A DNA stretch of 64,000 bases from positions 2,028,395 to 2,092,394 of the forward strand of contig OX375872.1 in the NCBI GenBank assembly GCA_947359465.1. Direction: 5' to 3'. The notes beneath the pieces are model-generated. The model was not told the DNA's origin, ran no database searches, and was given only the letters and a program-made list of their open reading frames with translations. This document shows, piece by piece, positions 21,620 through 31,534 of this stretch. The stretch is from Metellina segmentata. Its lineage: Eukaryota; Arthropoda; Arachnida; Araneae; Tetragnathidae. Positions within the stretch are counted from its first letter, which is position 1. Each line of letters begins with the position of its first letter. Made by a program: the position numbers and the translations under genes.

Positions 21620-24010
21620 AAAACATTAGTTTGTCTAGGAATCACATATTTTCATCTAGAGTATAACATGGTATACGCATTTCCAAAAAATTTAGCAAAC
21701 AAAATACAAATTTTAAAGCTCTTCAATTAAAAAGAAATGTTATTTAAATAAATTTTACTACTTAAATTGTCCATAAATTGCTTTCTCTAAGAATTATATT
21801 TTTCTCCTGGAGCATGTTCCATGCTATACGTATCTTTTAATAACTAAATTAATAACAAGCAAAATAGAAATCTAAAAGTTGTTACATTTTGATACGATTC
21901 ATTGATAATTTTGTTTTTTAAAATTGTCCAAAAAATGAATTTCTCTACTTTTCTTCTCCATTCCATCGTAAGCGCATCTTTCAAGAACTTTACAAGCAAA
22001 AATACCTGAAAATTGTTAACAATTAAAAAAAGATTCTAGTATTTTATTACCGGTAAATTGCCTAAAAAATGAATTTCTCTACTTTTCTTCTCCATTCCAT
22101 CGTAAGCGCATCTTTCAAGAACTTTACAAGCAAAAATACCTGAAAATTGTTAACAATTAAAAAAAGATTCTAGTATTTTATTACCTGTAAATTGCCTAAA
22201 AAATAAATTTCTCTACTTTTCTTCTCCATTCCATCGTAAGCGCATCTTTCAAGAACTTTACAAGCAAAAATACCTGAAAATTGTTAACAATTAAAAAAAG
22301 ATTCTAGTATATTATTACCTGTAAATTGCCTAAAAAATGAATTTCTCTACTTTTCTTCTCCATTCCATCGTAAGCGCATCTTTCAAGAACTTTACAAGCA
22401 AAAATACCTGAAAATTGTTAACAATTAAAAAAAGATTCTAGTATTTTATTACCTGTAAATTGCTTAAAAAATGAATTTCTCTACTTTTCTTCTCCATTCC
22501 ATCGTAAGCGCATCTTTCAAGAACTTTACAAGCAAAAATACCTGAAAATTGTTAACAATTAAAAAAAGATTCTAGTATTTTATTACCTGTAAATTGCCTA
22601 AAAAATGAATTTCTCTACTTTTCTTCTCCATTCCATCGTAAGCGCATCTTTCAAGAACTTTACAAGCAAAAATACCTGAAAATTGTTAACAATTAAAAAA
22701 AGATTCTAGTATTTTATTACCTGTAAATTGCCTAAAAATGAATTTCTCTACTTTTCTTCTCCATTCCATCGTAAGCGCATCTTTCAAGAACTTTACAAGC
22801 AAAATACCTGAAAATTGTTAACAATTAAAAAAAGATTCTAGTATTTTATTACCTGTAAATTGCCTAAAAAATGAATTTCTCTACTTTTCTTCTCCATTCC
22901 ATCGTAAGCGCATCTTTCAAGAACTTTGCAAGCAAAAATACCTGAAAATTGTTAACAATTAAAAAAAGATTCTAGTATTTTATTACCTGTAAATTGCTTA
23001 AAAAATGAATTTCTCTACTTTTCTTCTCCATTCCATCGTAAGCGCATCTTTCAAGAACTTTACAAGCAAAAATACCTGAAAATTGTTAACAATTAAAAAA
23101 AGATTCTAGTATTTTATTACCTGTAAATTGCCTAAAAAATGAATTTCTCTACTTTTCTTCTCCATTCCATCGTAAGCGCATCTTTCAAGAACTTTGCAAG
23201 CAAAAATACCTGAAAATTGTTAACAATTAAAAAAAGATTCTAGTATTTTATTACCTGTAAATTGCTTAAAAAATGAATTTCTCTAATTTTCTTCTCCATT
23301 CCATCGTAAGCGCATCTTTCAAGAACTTTACAAGCAAAAATACCTGAAAATTGTTAACAATTAAAAAAAGATTCTAGTATTTTATTACCTGTAAATTGCC
23401 TAAAAAATGAATTTCTCTACTTTTCTTCTCCATTCCATCGTAAGCGCATCTTTCAAGAACTTTACAAGCAAAAATACCTGAAAATTGTTAACAATTAAAA
23501 AAAGATTCTAGTATTTTATTACCTGTAAATTGCCTAAAAAATGAATTTCTCTACTTTTCTTCTCCATTCCATCGTAAGCGCATCTTTCAAGAACTTTACA
23601 AGCAAAAATACCTGAAAATTGTTAACAATTAAAAAAAGATTCTAGTAATTTATTACCTGTAAATTGCCTAAAAAATTCGTTTCTCTGGGAATCATTTGTA
23701 TTTTTCTTCCAAAGATATGAACTTAGTAAGCAAAACACAAATTTTAAAATTGTTCATCTTTAGAGAACCTAAATTATTATAATTTATAACCAAAATTATC
23801 TAAAATATGAGTTTTGCTGATAGTCATATTTATAAATCTGAAAATCTCTCTAAGAATCAGAATAGTATTTTTTTTCTTGCGATTATTCCTTGGTATACGA
23901 ATTTTTCAAACACTAATAAAGCAAACATCAAATCTGAAACATGTGAAAATTATTCATTTTTAAAAAGATTCTCTATATTTCATATTTTACTCGCTGTGTT
24001 TGAACATTTT
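21620..24010. repeat. 134-bp satellite, about 13 homogeneous units with decayed borders
   Basis: The phrase ATGAATTTCTCTACTTTTCT recurs at 21935, 22069, 22203 (one base changed), 22337, 22471, 22605, 22738, 22871, 23005, 23139, 23273, 23407 and 23541. The period is 133-134 bases. Core units differ at only a few positions (CCTAAA or CTTAAA; CTTTACAAG or CTTTGCAAG). On both sides (about 21620-21934 and 23675-24010) recognisable but strongly diverged units remain. That is the expected pattern when unequal exchange homogenises the centre of an array. No coding capacity is seen. Confidence 0.95.
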
Positions 24011-24013
24011 TGA

Positions 24014-24428
24014 CTATTCTAGAAACAGTTCTTTTCTATAATAATTTCCCATAAAACACAGTCCTAACTTACCTCTGGGCGGACTGGTCAAGGTGTTAAA
24101 CAATATTGAAATAATCCAGTAATGGCATAAGACGATCGGATTCTGGATCACTAGTGGCCTCCTTTCAATTAGAAACACTTCGAAACGGAATCACATTTCA
24201 GACTATCTTGATTTATGACTATATTGCCTGACATGACGTGTAACCAATTTTGACCATCTTGACCAATATAATATTTCCAAAGGTATAATATTGTAAGGAA
24301 AGAAGCAATAATTTTATTTTAAGAAAATAAGAGCAATTTAATATTTTATAGGATTCTATTCTAAGAAAATGGTAAGTTATTAAATAATCATCAAGAGAAT
24401 TATCAAGGAAATTAGAAAAATATGGTTA
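24014..24428. other. No recognisable gene
   Basis: A short unique segment between the satellite and a mariner-like element. Nothing is recognised. Confidence 0.5.
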
Positions 24429-24430
24429 TA

Positions 24431-25889
24431 CAGGGTGTTTCAGTGAACCGTTTCAGAACTTCTAAGAGGGGTAGGGTACATCCTGACAACTCGAAATCAT
24501 ATAGCAATGTGGGGTCGGAAATGCTTTCCTGAAGCAGTGTTGTACACAGAAGCACCGTAAAGAAAAGAGACCGTAAGTGAGAAATCGTTTTAATAATACA
24601 TGAAAAGAAGCAAAAGGTACATGGATTAAAGTAAGTGTTCGAAGTTTCTTCCACGGGCTACAATGCACGCCTCATATCTCCGACGCATGGACATCCGAAC
24701 ATTCTGGAATACTCCAGGCATATCTCGAATTTCTCCGGCAGCTACTGCAATTCTTGCAACCAGCTCCTCAACATTGTCAACAGGGGTGTCATAAACTAGC
24801 GATTTCAGATGACCCCAGAAATAAAAATCAAGACATGATAGGTCGGGTGATCGAGCAGGCCAACGCACGGGACCACCACGTCCGATCCACTGCTGACCAA
24901 ATGTGACATCCAGGTAGTTACGAACATCTCCGCTATAATGGGCAGGGGCTTCATCGTGTTGGAACCACATTGTCTGTTGCGTCGATGCAGAAATCTGTTC
25001 GTCTCTCAAAAGTTGTGGCAATACTTGCTGCAGAAAGAGCAAGTAGTTAGGTCCGGTTAAACGAGACGGTAACAGGTAAGGTCCGATGAGGTGATCTCCC
25101 ATAATACCGGCCCATACATTGACCGAAAATCGAATTTGTGCTGCACGACGTCGTATTGCATGCAGGTTCTCGACCGCCCAGATATGGTCGTTATGCGTGT
25201 TGAAAATTCCTTCCCTTGTGAAGGATGCCTCATCGGAAAACAACACTTCAGCAGGAAAAAGGGGATTTGTAGCACATTTTCCAAGGTACCACTGTGCGAA
25301 AGCAATACGAGGTGCATAATCCTCCGGTTGCTGTGTCTGGACACGCTGCACGTGAAACGGATGCATGTCTTCTTCTCGGAGAATCCTCCAGACGCTGCAA
25401 TGGGAAACCCCGACTGCGTTTGCTACACTTCGTGTACTCGTTCTTGGATTCCCCTGTACATGCTGCAGCACATTCTGTTCGACGTCTGCAGTCCGTGCTG
25501 TTCTTACCCTGTCCCTGTCAGCTCTTTCTAATGAACCTGTCTCAGCTAACCTCTGGTGCAGTCTTGCAAAGAAATTATGACTGGGGATACGCCTCGTCGG
25601 ATATCGTTCCGCGTACAAACGCTGTGCGGCTGGCCCACTACAATTTGCAGCCCCGTACGCCAAATTCATATCGGCTAACTCTGCGATCGTGTAATCATCC
25701 ATCCATCCTACTAACTTGGCGTTCTTGTGCGAAATGAAGATTCCCTACACGAAAGCTCGGGATTTTCGCACAACGCCATCTACCGCGTCAGGAAAGCATT
25801 TCTGACTGCCCATTGGTATATGATTTTGGTTCGTCAGGATGTACCCTACTCCTCTTAGAAATTCTGAAACGGTTCACTGAAACACCCTG
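24431..25889 (-). mobile_element. Mariner-like transposon, potentially intact
   Basis: The terminal inverted repeats start CAGGGTGTTTCAGTGAACCG at both ends. They continue to match for about 57 bases with two mismatches, through AGGGTAGGGTACATCCTGAC-like sequence. The ends abut TA at 24429-24430 and 25890-25891. The length is 1459 bases. The near-identical arms and the open transposase frame suggest recent activity. Confidence 0.93.
24626..25702 (-). CDS. Mariner-like transposase, complete frame, DD41D
   Basis: This uninterrupted 358-codon frame fills the element. The N-terminal half is a helix-turn-helix DNA-binding region (about residues 1-125; ELADMNLAYG, SVANAVGVSHCSVWRILRE). The DDE/D catalytic domain carries Asp157 (LFSDEASF), Asp250 (WFQHDEAPAHY) and Asp292 (SPDLSCLDFYFWG). 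Forty-one residues separate the second and third Asp. That spacing fits the rosa-like DD41D group rather than classical mariner DD34D; the group name is an inference from spacing. The C-terminal GRNFEHLL ending is typical of this abundant arthropod family as I remember it. The ATG is the first in frame and lies 187 bases inside the element end. All three catalytic residues are present, so it may encode active enzyme. Confidence 0.92.
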   Translation of the reverse strand: MDDYTIAELADMNLAYGAANCSGPAAQRLYAERYPTRRIPSHNFFARLHQRLAETGSLERADRDRVRTARTADVEQNVLQHVQGNPRTSTRSVANAVGVSHCSVWRILREEDMHPFHVQRVQTQQPEDYAPRIAFAQWYLGKCATNPLFPAEVLFSDEASFTREGIFNTHNDHIWAVENLHAIRRRAAQIRFSVNVWAGIMGDHLIGPYLLPSRLTGPNYLLFLQQVLPQLLRDEQISASTQQTMWFQHDEAPAHYSGDVRNYLDVTFGQQWIGRGGPVRWPARSPDLSCLDFYFWGHLKSLVYDTPVDNVEELVARIAVAAGEIRDMPGVFQNVRMSMRRRYEACIVARGRNFEHLL

Positions 25890-26143
25890 TATAGTCACAA
25901 TGTGTGGCTTACCTAGAGCAATACGTCGCTTCTCGAAGCTCAAAATGTTCATTTCTTGTGTGTTACCTAAAAAGGGATTTCGTTGTAAAAAATGAGAAAA
26001 CGCTTTCATTAGTAATACTGCAATTAATTCGTTCTGATTTTTTTTAGCATAAGTAAATACATTTTGTTTGTATTTTTATGATTTAATCCAACTGTATCTT
26101 CTTGTGTGTGTGTCATTTATTTGATTTTGTGAGCTGTATAATA

Positions 26144-27552
26144 CACTCTATGACAAAAAAATGGAACGCACCAAGAAGGAATCATCCGATTGCTTTGAAA
26201 TTTCGTATGCAAAAATGTTTTGACCAAATATGCAAATGATTAAAATTTGGTGTCCAATGAATGAATAGTGCGATCTCCAGCGCATCGGAATTGCGCATCC
26301 AGCAGATGTATATAAGGAGTTGTTCTTGAACTGTTGTTAAAAATTTCTGCTGCATTGCGATTTAGGATACCTTTCAACGACTGAAAAAATGCCTCGCCGC
26401 AGGATTCGAGCTCATTACGAGCAGCTTTCAGAGTTTGAAAGAGGCCGTATCATTGGATTGAAAGAGGCAGGTTGGGAAAATCGGAGAATCGCTCGTCATG
26501 TGAGCCGAAGTGATGCGGCGATTAGAAGATGCTGGCAAGAGTGGGTGGACAATGGCAGATTTCAGCGTCATGATGGTAGCGGTCGACGTAGGGCCACAAC
26601 AGATCGCGAGGACAGAGTGATTGTCAGATCAGCTGTCACAGCGCCTGATTCATCGCTATCAACCATCAGTCGTGCGACCCACACACGAGTGTTCACCATG
26701 ACCATTCACAGACGGCTGAGAGAGCGAAATCTACGCTCGTACCGACCGTTACGCCACCTGCCACTCACGCCTGCACACTGTCGAGCCAGATTACAGTGGT
26801 TCTTGGCTCGATCAGGCTGGAATGATGCTGACTGGGGACGTATAGTCTTTAGCGACGAATCCCGCTTTCAACTGTGTCCTGACGATCATCGAAGACGTGT
26901 CTGGAGACGCCCAGGGCAGCGTGCCGATCCTGCTTTCACTATTGCACGCCACACGGGCCCTCAACAAGGAGTTATGGTCTGGGGTGCCATTTACCCCCTT
27001 GATAGCCGGACCCCTTTGGTCGTCATTAGAGGTACACTTACTGCACAGCGGTACGTTGACGACATTCTGAGACCTGTTTTGCTACCGTTCCTTTCGCAGT
27101 ACCCTGGGCTTATTTTTCAGCAAAACAATGCCAGACCACATACGGCACGTGTTGCTATGAACTGTCTTCAAGCTTGTCAAACACTTCCTTGGCCAGCCAG
27201 ATCACCAGATCTCTCTCCCATCGAGCATGTCTGGGATATGATGGGAAGGCGACTGCATCCGGTAGGGAATGTTGATGACGTAGTTCGACAATTGGAGCAA
27301 ATTTGGCAAGAAATACCGCAGGAGACCATCCGAGAGCTTTATGATTCTATGCCACGCCGTCTGGCAGCAGCTTGCATCCAGGCTAGAGGCGGGGCAACAC
27401 CTTATTGAGCGTTACTGTAACTCTGAAATAAATCATTCAATTGTTCTGAAATTTTAATCATTTTCTATTCTGTACATAATTTTCCTATCCACCAATTTTT
27501 GTCTCCATCGAACAACTCCTTCTTGGCGCGTCGATTTTTTTGTTATAGAGTG
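26144..27552 (+). mobile_element. Tc1-like transposon inserted in a gypsy integrase
   Basis: The ends read CACTCTATGACAAAAAAATG and, inverted, CACTCTATAACAAAAAAATC. They then share CGCC/CACC-AAGAAGGA. TA dinucleotides flank both ends (26142-26143, 27553-27554). The length is 1409 bases. The right side abuts the minus-strand gypsy integrase sequence, which stops exactly at the insertion. A 3' fragment of the same family lies at 48830-49102. Confidence 0.92.
26389..27408 (+). CDS. Tc1-type transposase, full frame but second catalytic Asp is Asn
   Basis: The frame has 339 codons without interruption. Residues about 10-60 and 75-115 form the paired-like helix-turn-helix DNA-binding region (LSEFERGRIIGLKEAGW, SDAAIRRCWQEW). 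The DDE domain has Asp156 (FSDESRF) and Glu279 (SPDLSPIEHVWDMMGRR). The motif normally reading FQQDNARPH here reads FQQNNARPH, so position 246 is Asn. The spacing from 246 to Glu279 is 32 residues. Loss of one metal-binding Asp should abolish cleavage, so this open-frame copy is predicted inactive. Its C-terminal ARGGATPY is usual for the family. The substitution is one G-to-A change (GAC to AAC), which could also be a sequencing error. Confidence 0.93.
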   Translation: MPRRRIRAHYEQLSEFERGRIIGLKEAGWENRRIARHVSRSDAAIRRCWQEWVDNGRFQRHDGSGRRRATTDREDRVIVRSAVTAPDSSLSTISRATHTRVFTMTIHRRLRERNLRSYRPLRHLPLTPAHCRARLQWFLARSGWNDADWGRIVFSDESRFQLCPDDHRRRVWRRPGQRADPAFTIARHTGPQQGVMVWGAIYPLDSRTPLVVIRGTLTAQRYVDDILRPVLLPFLSQYPGLIFQQNNARPHTARVAMNCLQACQTLPWPARSPDLSPIEHVWDMMGRRLHPVGNVDDVVRQLEQIWQEIPQETIRELYDSMPRRLAAACIQARGGATPY

Positions 27553-27554
27553 TA

Positions 27555-30105
27555 GTTTGGATGTAAATTGCGTGCCTAAATCTCTTAAAATTACTGACAT
27601 TCTCCTTTGTTGAGAAATGTAATGCAGCAAATGTTTTGTTACAGTTTCTGTTGTGAGTTTTACTAAAGAATATAGGGCTACATGTTTGCTAAAGTTTTCT
27701 ATGAACGTTAAAACGAAACCATAACCTTTGATATACCCTACTATATCCATTGATACAAATTGGGATTTTGGAATCCACATAATTGTAATGATTTAGGAGA
27801 ATATGGTTTGTTACGAATACAAGCATCACAGGATAAAATGTAATTATTTGTGTCAGCATACATTCTTCTCCGAAAATATTTTCTACATACTAATTCGTAA
27901 GTTTTGGCAATATCCGTGTGTGACGAATGACAAATCTTAAGTATTTTGGATATTAGTGACTTAGAAACAACAATTGTGCTCTTTTTCGGTAGATTTTTGT
28001 GTCATGGCATAAGTAAACCATTTTGCTCAGAAATGAAATATAGATGACTTTTGCCTGATATATAAACGAGGTGTGTGCTAGTTTATTTATTTAATCTAGA
28101 ATTGCTTCACCTTGGAGTTGTTCCTGTCTCATAGTTTGGGTGGAAATTTCTATTTCAGTATCATCAGTAACTAACACATTGGTATTTTGCATGAAGTTAT
28201 TTATCTCTGTAAAAGGAAGTACTAATTCACTAGAATCTTGATTACTAATGGCATTTTCATGGCAATTTAAATGAGGTGAACGCGATAAAATGTGAGCCAA
28301 AACATTTAACTTTCCAGGTATGTGCTGGAATTTGAAGGAATATTAGCTTGTTTCGAGTGATAATATCAGCTGGAGAAAGTAAGATAATGCAAAGTAGGTT
28401 TACTATCAGTCAACAAAGTGAAACTTCATTGTACAAGTGATACCTTTAAAAATAGCATACAGTTTTAACTTAATTGCAGGATAATTTTGCTCTGATTTGC
28501 TTAACGATTTGCTAAAAGATGAAACAGTTCCATCTTTTAGTCATGTTTTTGTAAAAGACTCGCAGAAATGGCATGTTTTCTCGCATCGGTATTCAGAAGA
28601 AATTCTTTCCCCAATCAGTCAATTTGGTAAAAGGTGTAGAAAAGAAGATTTTCTGAATTTCTTAATGTTCAAATTTCCAGTGAAATGTTTTAGATTTTGT
28701 CGGATTTCAAATGCTGGTTAACTCAGCATAATTTTTAATGACATATCTATAATATCCACACAGAAACTTTTTAACTTGACGTACAGTTTTAGGTGGGAAA
28801 AACTGAGTAACTTTGGAAATATCAGATTGGACGGGAGAAATCATATTTTGTTCAATATAAAAGATAATCGATACTGTCTTAAAAGAAAACACACTTTTGA
28901 GGAGACAAAGTTATATTGTGTTTAATCAAAACCTGTAATAATGCTTGTGTCTTGACTAGCATTGTATCAAAATCATTTGCACCAATTAGAAAATCATTCT
29001 GGTACGCAAATATACCAGTTATGCCTTGTTTATGAAGTTCATCAATTACTTTATCAACACAATTTTGAAAAATGGAGTATGCAGTTTTTAAACCAAAAGG
29101 TCTATTACAGAAAGATCCAAACTGAGTTGTAGAAGTGAGAATATCCTATAAATTTTCTGGTAAATTAATTTGCCAATAGGCTGAGTGTAGATCACACATG
29201 GAAAAATACTTAAATTCAGAGATGTCGTTTACGATAGATTGAATTCTTGGTAACAGATAACTTGAGCCTTCCACAACTGTGTTTAAAGGACGCAGGTCAA
29301 GTGCCATGCGATATCAAATTTTGTCATAATCTGAAGCAGAAATTTGATTGCCATGTTTCACACACACACACATTACTTTCAATTACATTGTCTTTTTATC
29401 TATTACCCTTTTCACAAATTTGGATTTGTTTTGAAATATAACCTATCCAAGGGTTTTTGTTTATGTGCATAACTGCTTCACCAATATTTGACATTATAGT
29501 TATGAAATTGTCCTTTTTGTTTACTTTATTAACTGAGGGAAATAATTGAATATTTTTGTTTTGAAAAGTGGGTGTAAATAAAACATCATATTCGATTTCG
29601 TCAGAAGCTACATAGTTAGAAACGTTAACCTGAATTTGCATAGATTCTTTGGGAGGTATAACAACTTTCTTTGAAAGATAAACAGAATATACATCATTAT
29701 TTGACTCAGACTGTTCAACCATCTTGTCCTTGTTTTGGTTTGGTCCTTGTTTTGGAAGGAACTTCAAAGTTGTCAAATTTTGCTTTTGCAAGTTTGGTAT
29801 CAATTATTAAGTTGGTCTTAGAAATAAAATCATAGCCAAGAATTCCGTCCAAACCTTCCTGCTGGAAGTTAGCAACATAGAAAATGTTTTTAAAATTTTG
29901 TTTTTCAATTTTGAAAGAAATTTCAGTACACGAAGAAAAATTTAATTCAGAGTTCACATTTTGAATTTGAACACCTCTAGAAAGAAATTTAACTTTAGTG
30001 ATTGTTTTGATTTCTTGAAAAATGGTACTAGGCAAAAGACTGATTGAATTGCCAGTATCAAGCAACATACGATAATTATACTTGTTGATGAAGCCTGTCC
30101 AACTG
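27555..30105 (-). pseudogene. Ty3/gypsy retrotransposon pol remnant
   Basis: On the minus strand, reading from 30.1 kb downward, the following appear. An aspartic protease has MLLDTGNSISLLPS and GLDGILGYDFI (30068-29715). A linker follows (29803-29396). Reverse transcriptase has LRPLNTVVEGSSYLLPRI, MCDLHSAYWQI, QFGSFCNRPFGLK and YQND (about 29310-28930). The connection has FPPKTVRQVKKFL and YRYVIKNYAEL (28830-28710). A tether end reads AHILSRSPH (28300-28270). A zinc-finger half reads CDACIRNKPY (about 27830). The integrase core has FVSMDIVGYIKGYGFVLTF and LRDLGTQFTSK (27760-27560). Stops and frameshifts are frequent. The polymerase box reads YQND instead of YxDD (28996-28998). The integrase is cut by the Tc1 element at 26144-27552, and a decayed continuation may lie at about 26080-26143. 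No LTRs were identified. Confidence 0.85.
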
Positions 30106-30371
30106 AATGTTAATGACAGGTAACTAACCCTTGTGTGTCAAATACACACTATGGATAAATACAGTTTCATTTAGTATGGTATCCTTCTGACTGCATACAG
30201 GCCCGTGCTGGCTAGGGGGGACAGGGGAACGTGTCCCCTTGCGCCCTTTGTATCAGGCGCCCTTTTGAAACGAGACATCCACATTTGCAAACATCTGTGT
30301 CTCTCGTGTCTTCACAGGACACCGTTTGTTAAAAGATTACGTCGGAACTGTAAATATATTTTTACTTCCGA

Positions 30372-30666
30372 ATTAAACAGATACCTCGAAATTGTAAGGG
30401 CGCCGCGTTGTTTTTTCAAAGCGCCCTTAGTTAAACGGGCACTCGAAATTGAAAAGGTGCCGCGTTGTTTTTTCATGGCGCCCTCAGTTAAACAGGTACC
30501 TTGAAATTGTAAAGGCGCAGCGTTGTTTTTTCAGGGCGCCCTTAGTTAAACGGTACCTCGAAATCGTAAGGGCGCCGGGTTGTTTTTCAGGGCCCCCTCA
30601 GTTAAACAGGTACTTTGAAATTATAAGGGCGCCGCGGTGTTTTTAGAAGGCGCCTTTTGTTAAACG
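30372..30666. repeat. GC-rich minisatellite, five units of about 58 bases
   Basis: Five copies share the frame TTAAAC-GGTACCTCGAAATTG then TAAGGGCGCCGCGTTGTTTT and TTCAGGGCGCCCTCAG. The units begin near 30374, 30432, 30488, 30546 and 30601. Each contains self-complementary GGGCGCC/GGCGCCC parts. They are preceded by a GC-rich stretch (30198-30260) with AGGGGGGACAGGGGAACG and TGTCCCC, which resembles the inner end of some hAT elements. There are no homologous units elsewhere in the window. Confidence 0.85.
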
Positions 30667-31532
30667 CATAAACGGATATTTACACTGACATGGTAAATAT
30701 CCGTGATTGCCGAGTTGTGCTCTGTAGTGTCTTTAACCGAGTTGTGCTCTGTAGTGTCACCCTTTGTTTTGCGTGTTATAAATATAATTGATTCTCAAAC
30801 TGTTCAGGTCGGTGTTTTTAAAGGGGCTCGCCGCCAGATATAGCAAAAGCTTCGTAATTCATTAAAAGCTAATTAAGAAGTTTTTATAATATCTCGTGGC
30901 GTCTATTTAAAGACTCGGTTAAAAAAGTACACGATTTTTATGACTGCATGAATTTAAGATAAATTAAATTTATTAATACTGTCTCTGTTGAAGGCATTCG
31001 TTTTGAAAACAAAATTAGTGACATAATTCTGTGCTCAGATTTCAAAATGTTATAAGTCATTTTATTTTTATTTTTTGTGACAGCGATTTTAAGATTTAAG
31101 ATTTAACATGTGGATTTGTGGCTTTTGACTTGTATTACATTTTTCCACCTTCGTTTTCTCATAAACTGAAATAGGAAAACTTTCGACATTTTGCCACCTT
31201 CTAAAAATTAACAAACCAGACTCCAGAATGGGACATAACATTGTGCCATCTGGGCACAGAATTATAATGAAAATTTTTGGGGGGATACAAAATAGCTCAA
31301 ATGCGTAAAACTACTCGAAAATTTCTTATGGTATATTAAAAGGGAATATGAAATCAGATTTTCTATTCGAGAAAAAGTTTCTAGCAAAGACACTGCAAGA
31401 GCAGTGTTTCTGAATCTACAACTGAGGCGTCCTACCTTTGGGGGCTTGTAGGGAGCCATGAAGAACTTCTATGACCGTTTATTTCAGAAAACCAGTAACT
31501 TTAAAGGTTTTGAAAATGTTGTATTAAATATC
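30667..31532. other. No recognisable gene
   Basis: The phrase GAGTTGTGCTCTGTAGTGTC is tandemly repeated near 30711 and 30739. The rest is AT-rich and unrecognised. Confidence 0.45.
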
Positions 31533-31534
31533 TA

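Noticed and set aside
21935..23675. CRISPR-like array
   Set aside because: Repeats are contiguous 134-base units with no unique spacers, in eukaryotic DNA; it is a satellite.
25091..25737. Plus-strand frames of more than 140 codons
   Set aside because: They are antisense shadows of the mariner-like transposase at 24626-25702.
30198..30260. Left terminus of the ZMYM1-like hAT element (CAGGCCCGTGCTGG)
   Set aside because: No matching inverted terminus or 8-base duplication was found downstream of 39.4 kb.
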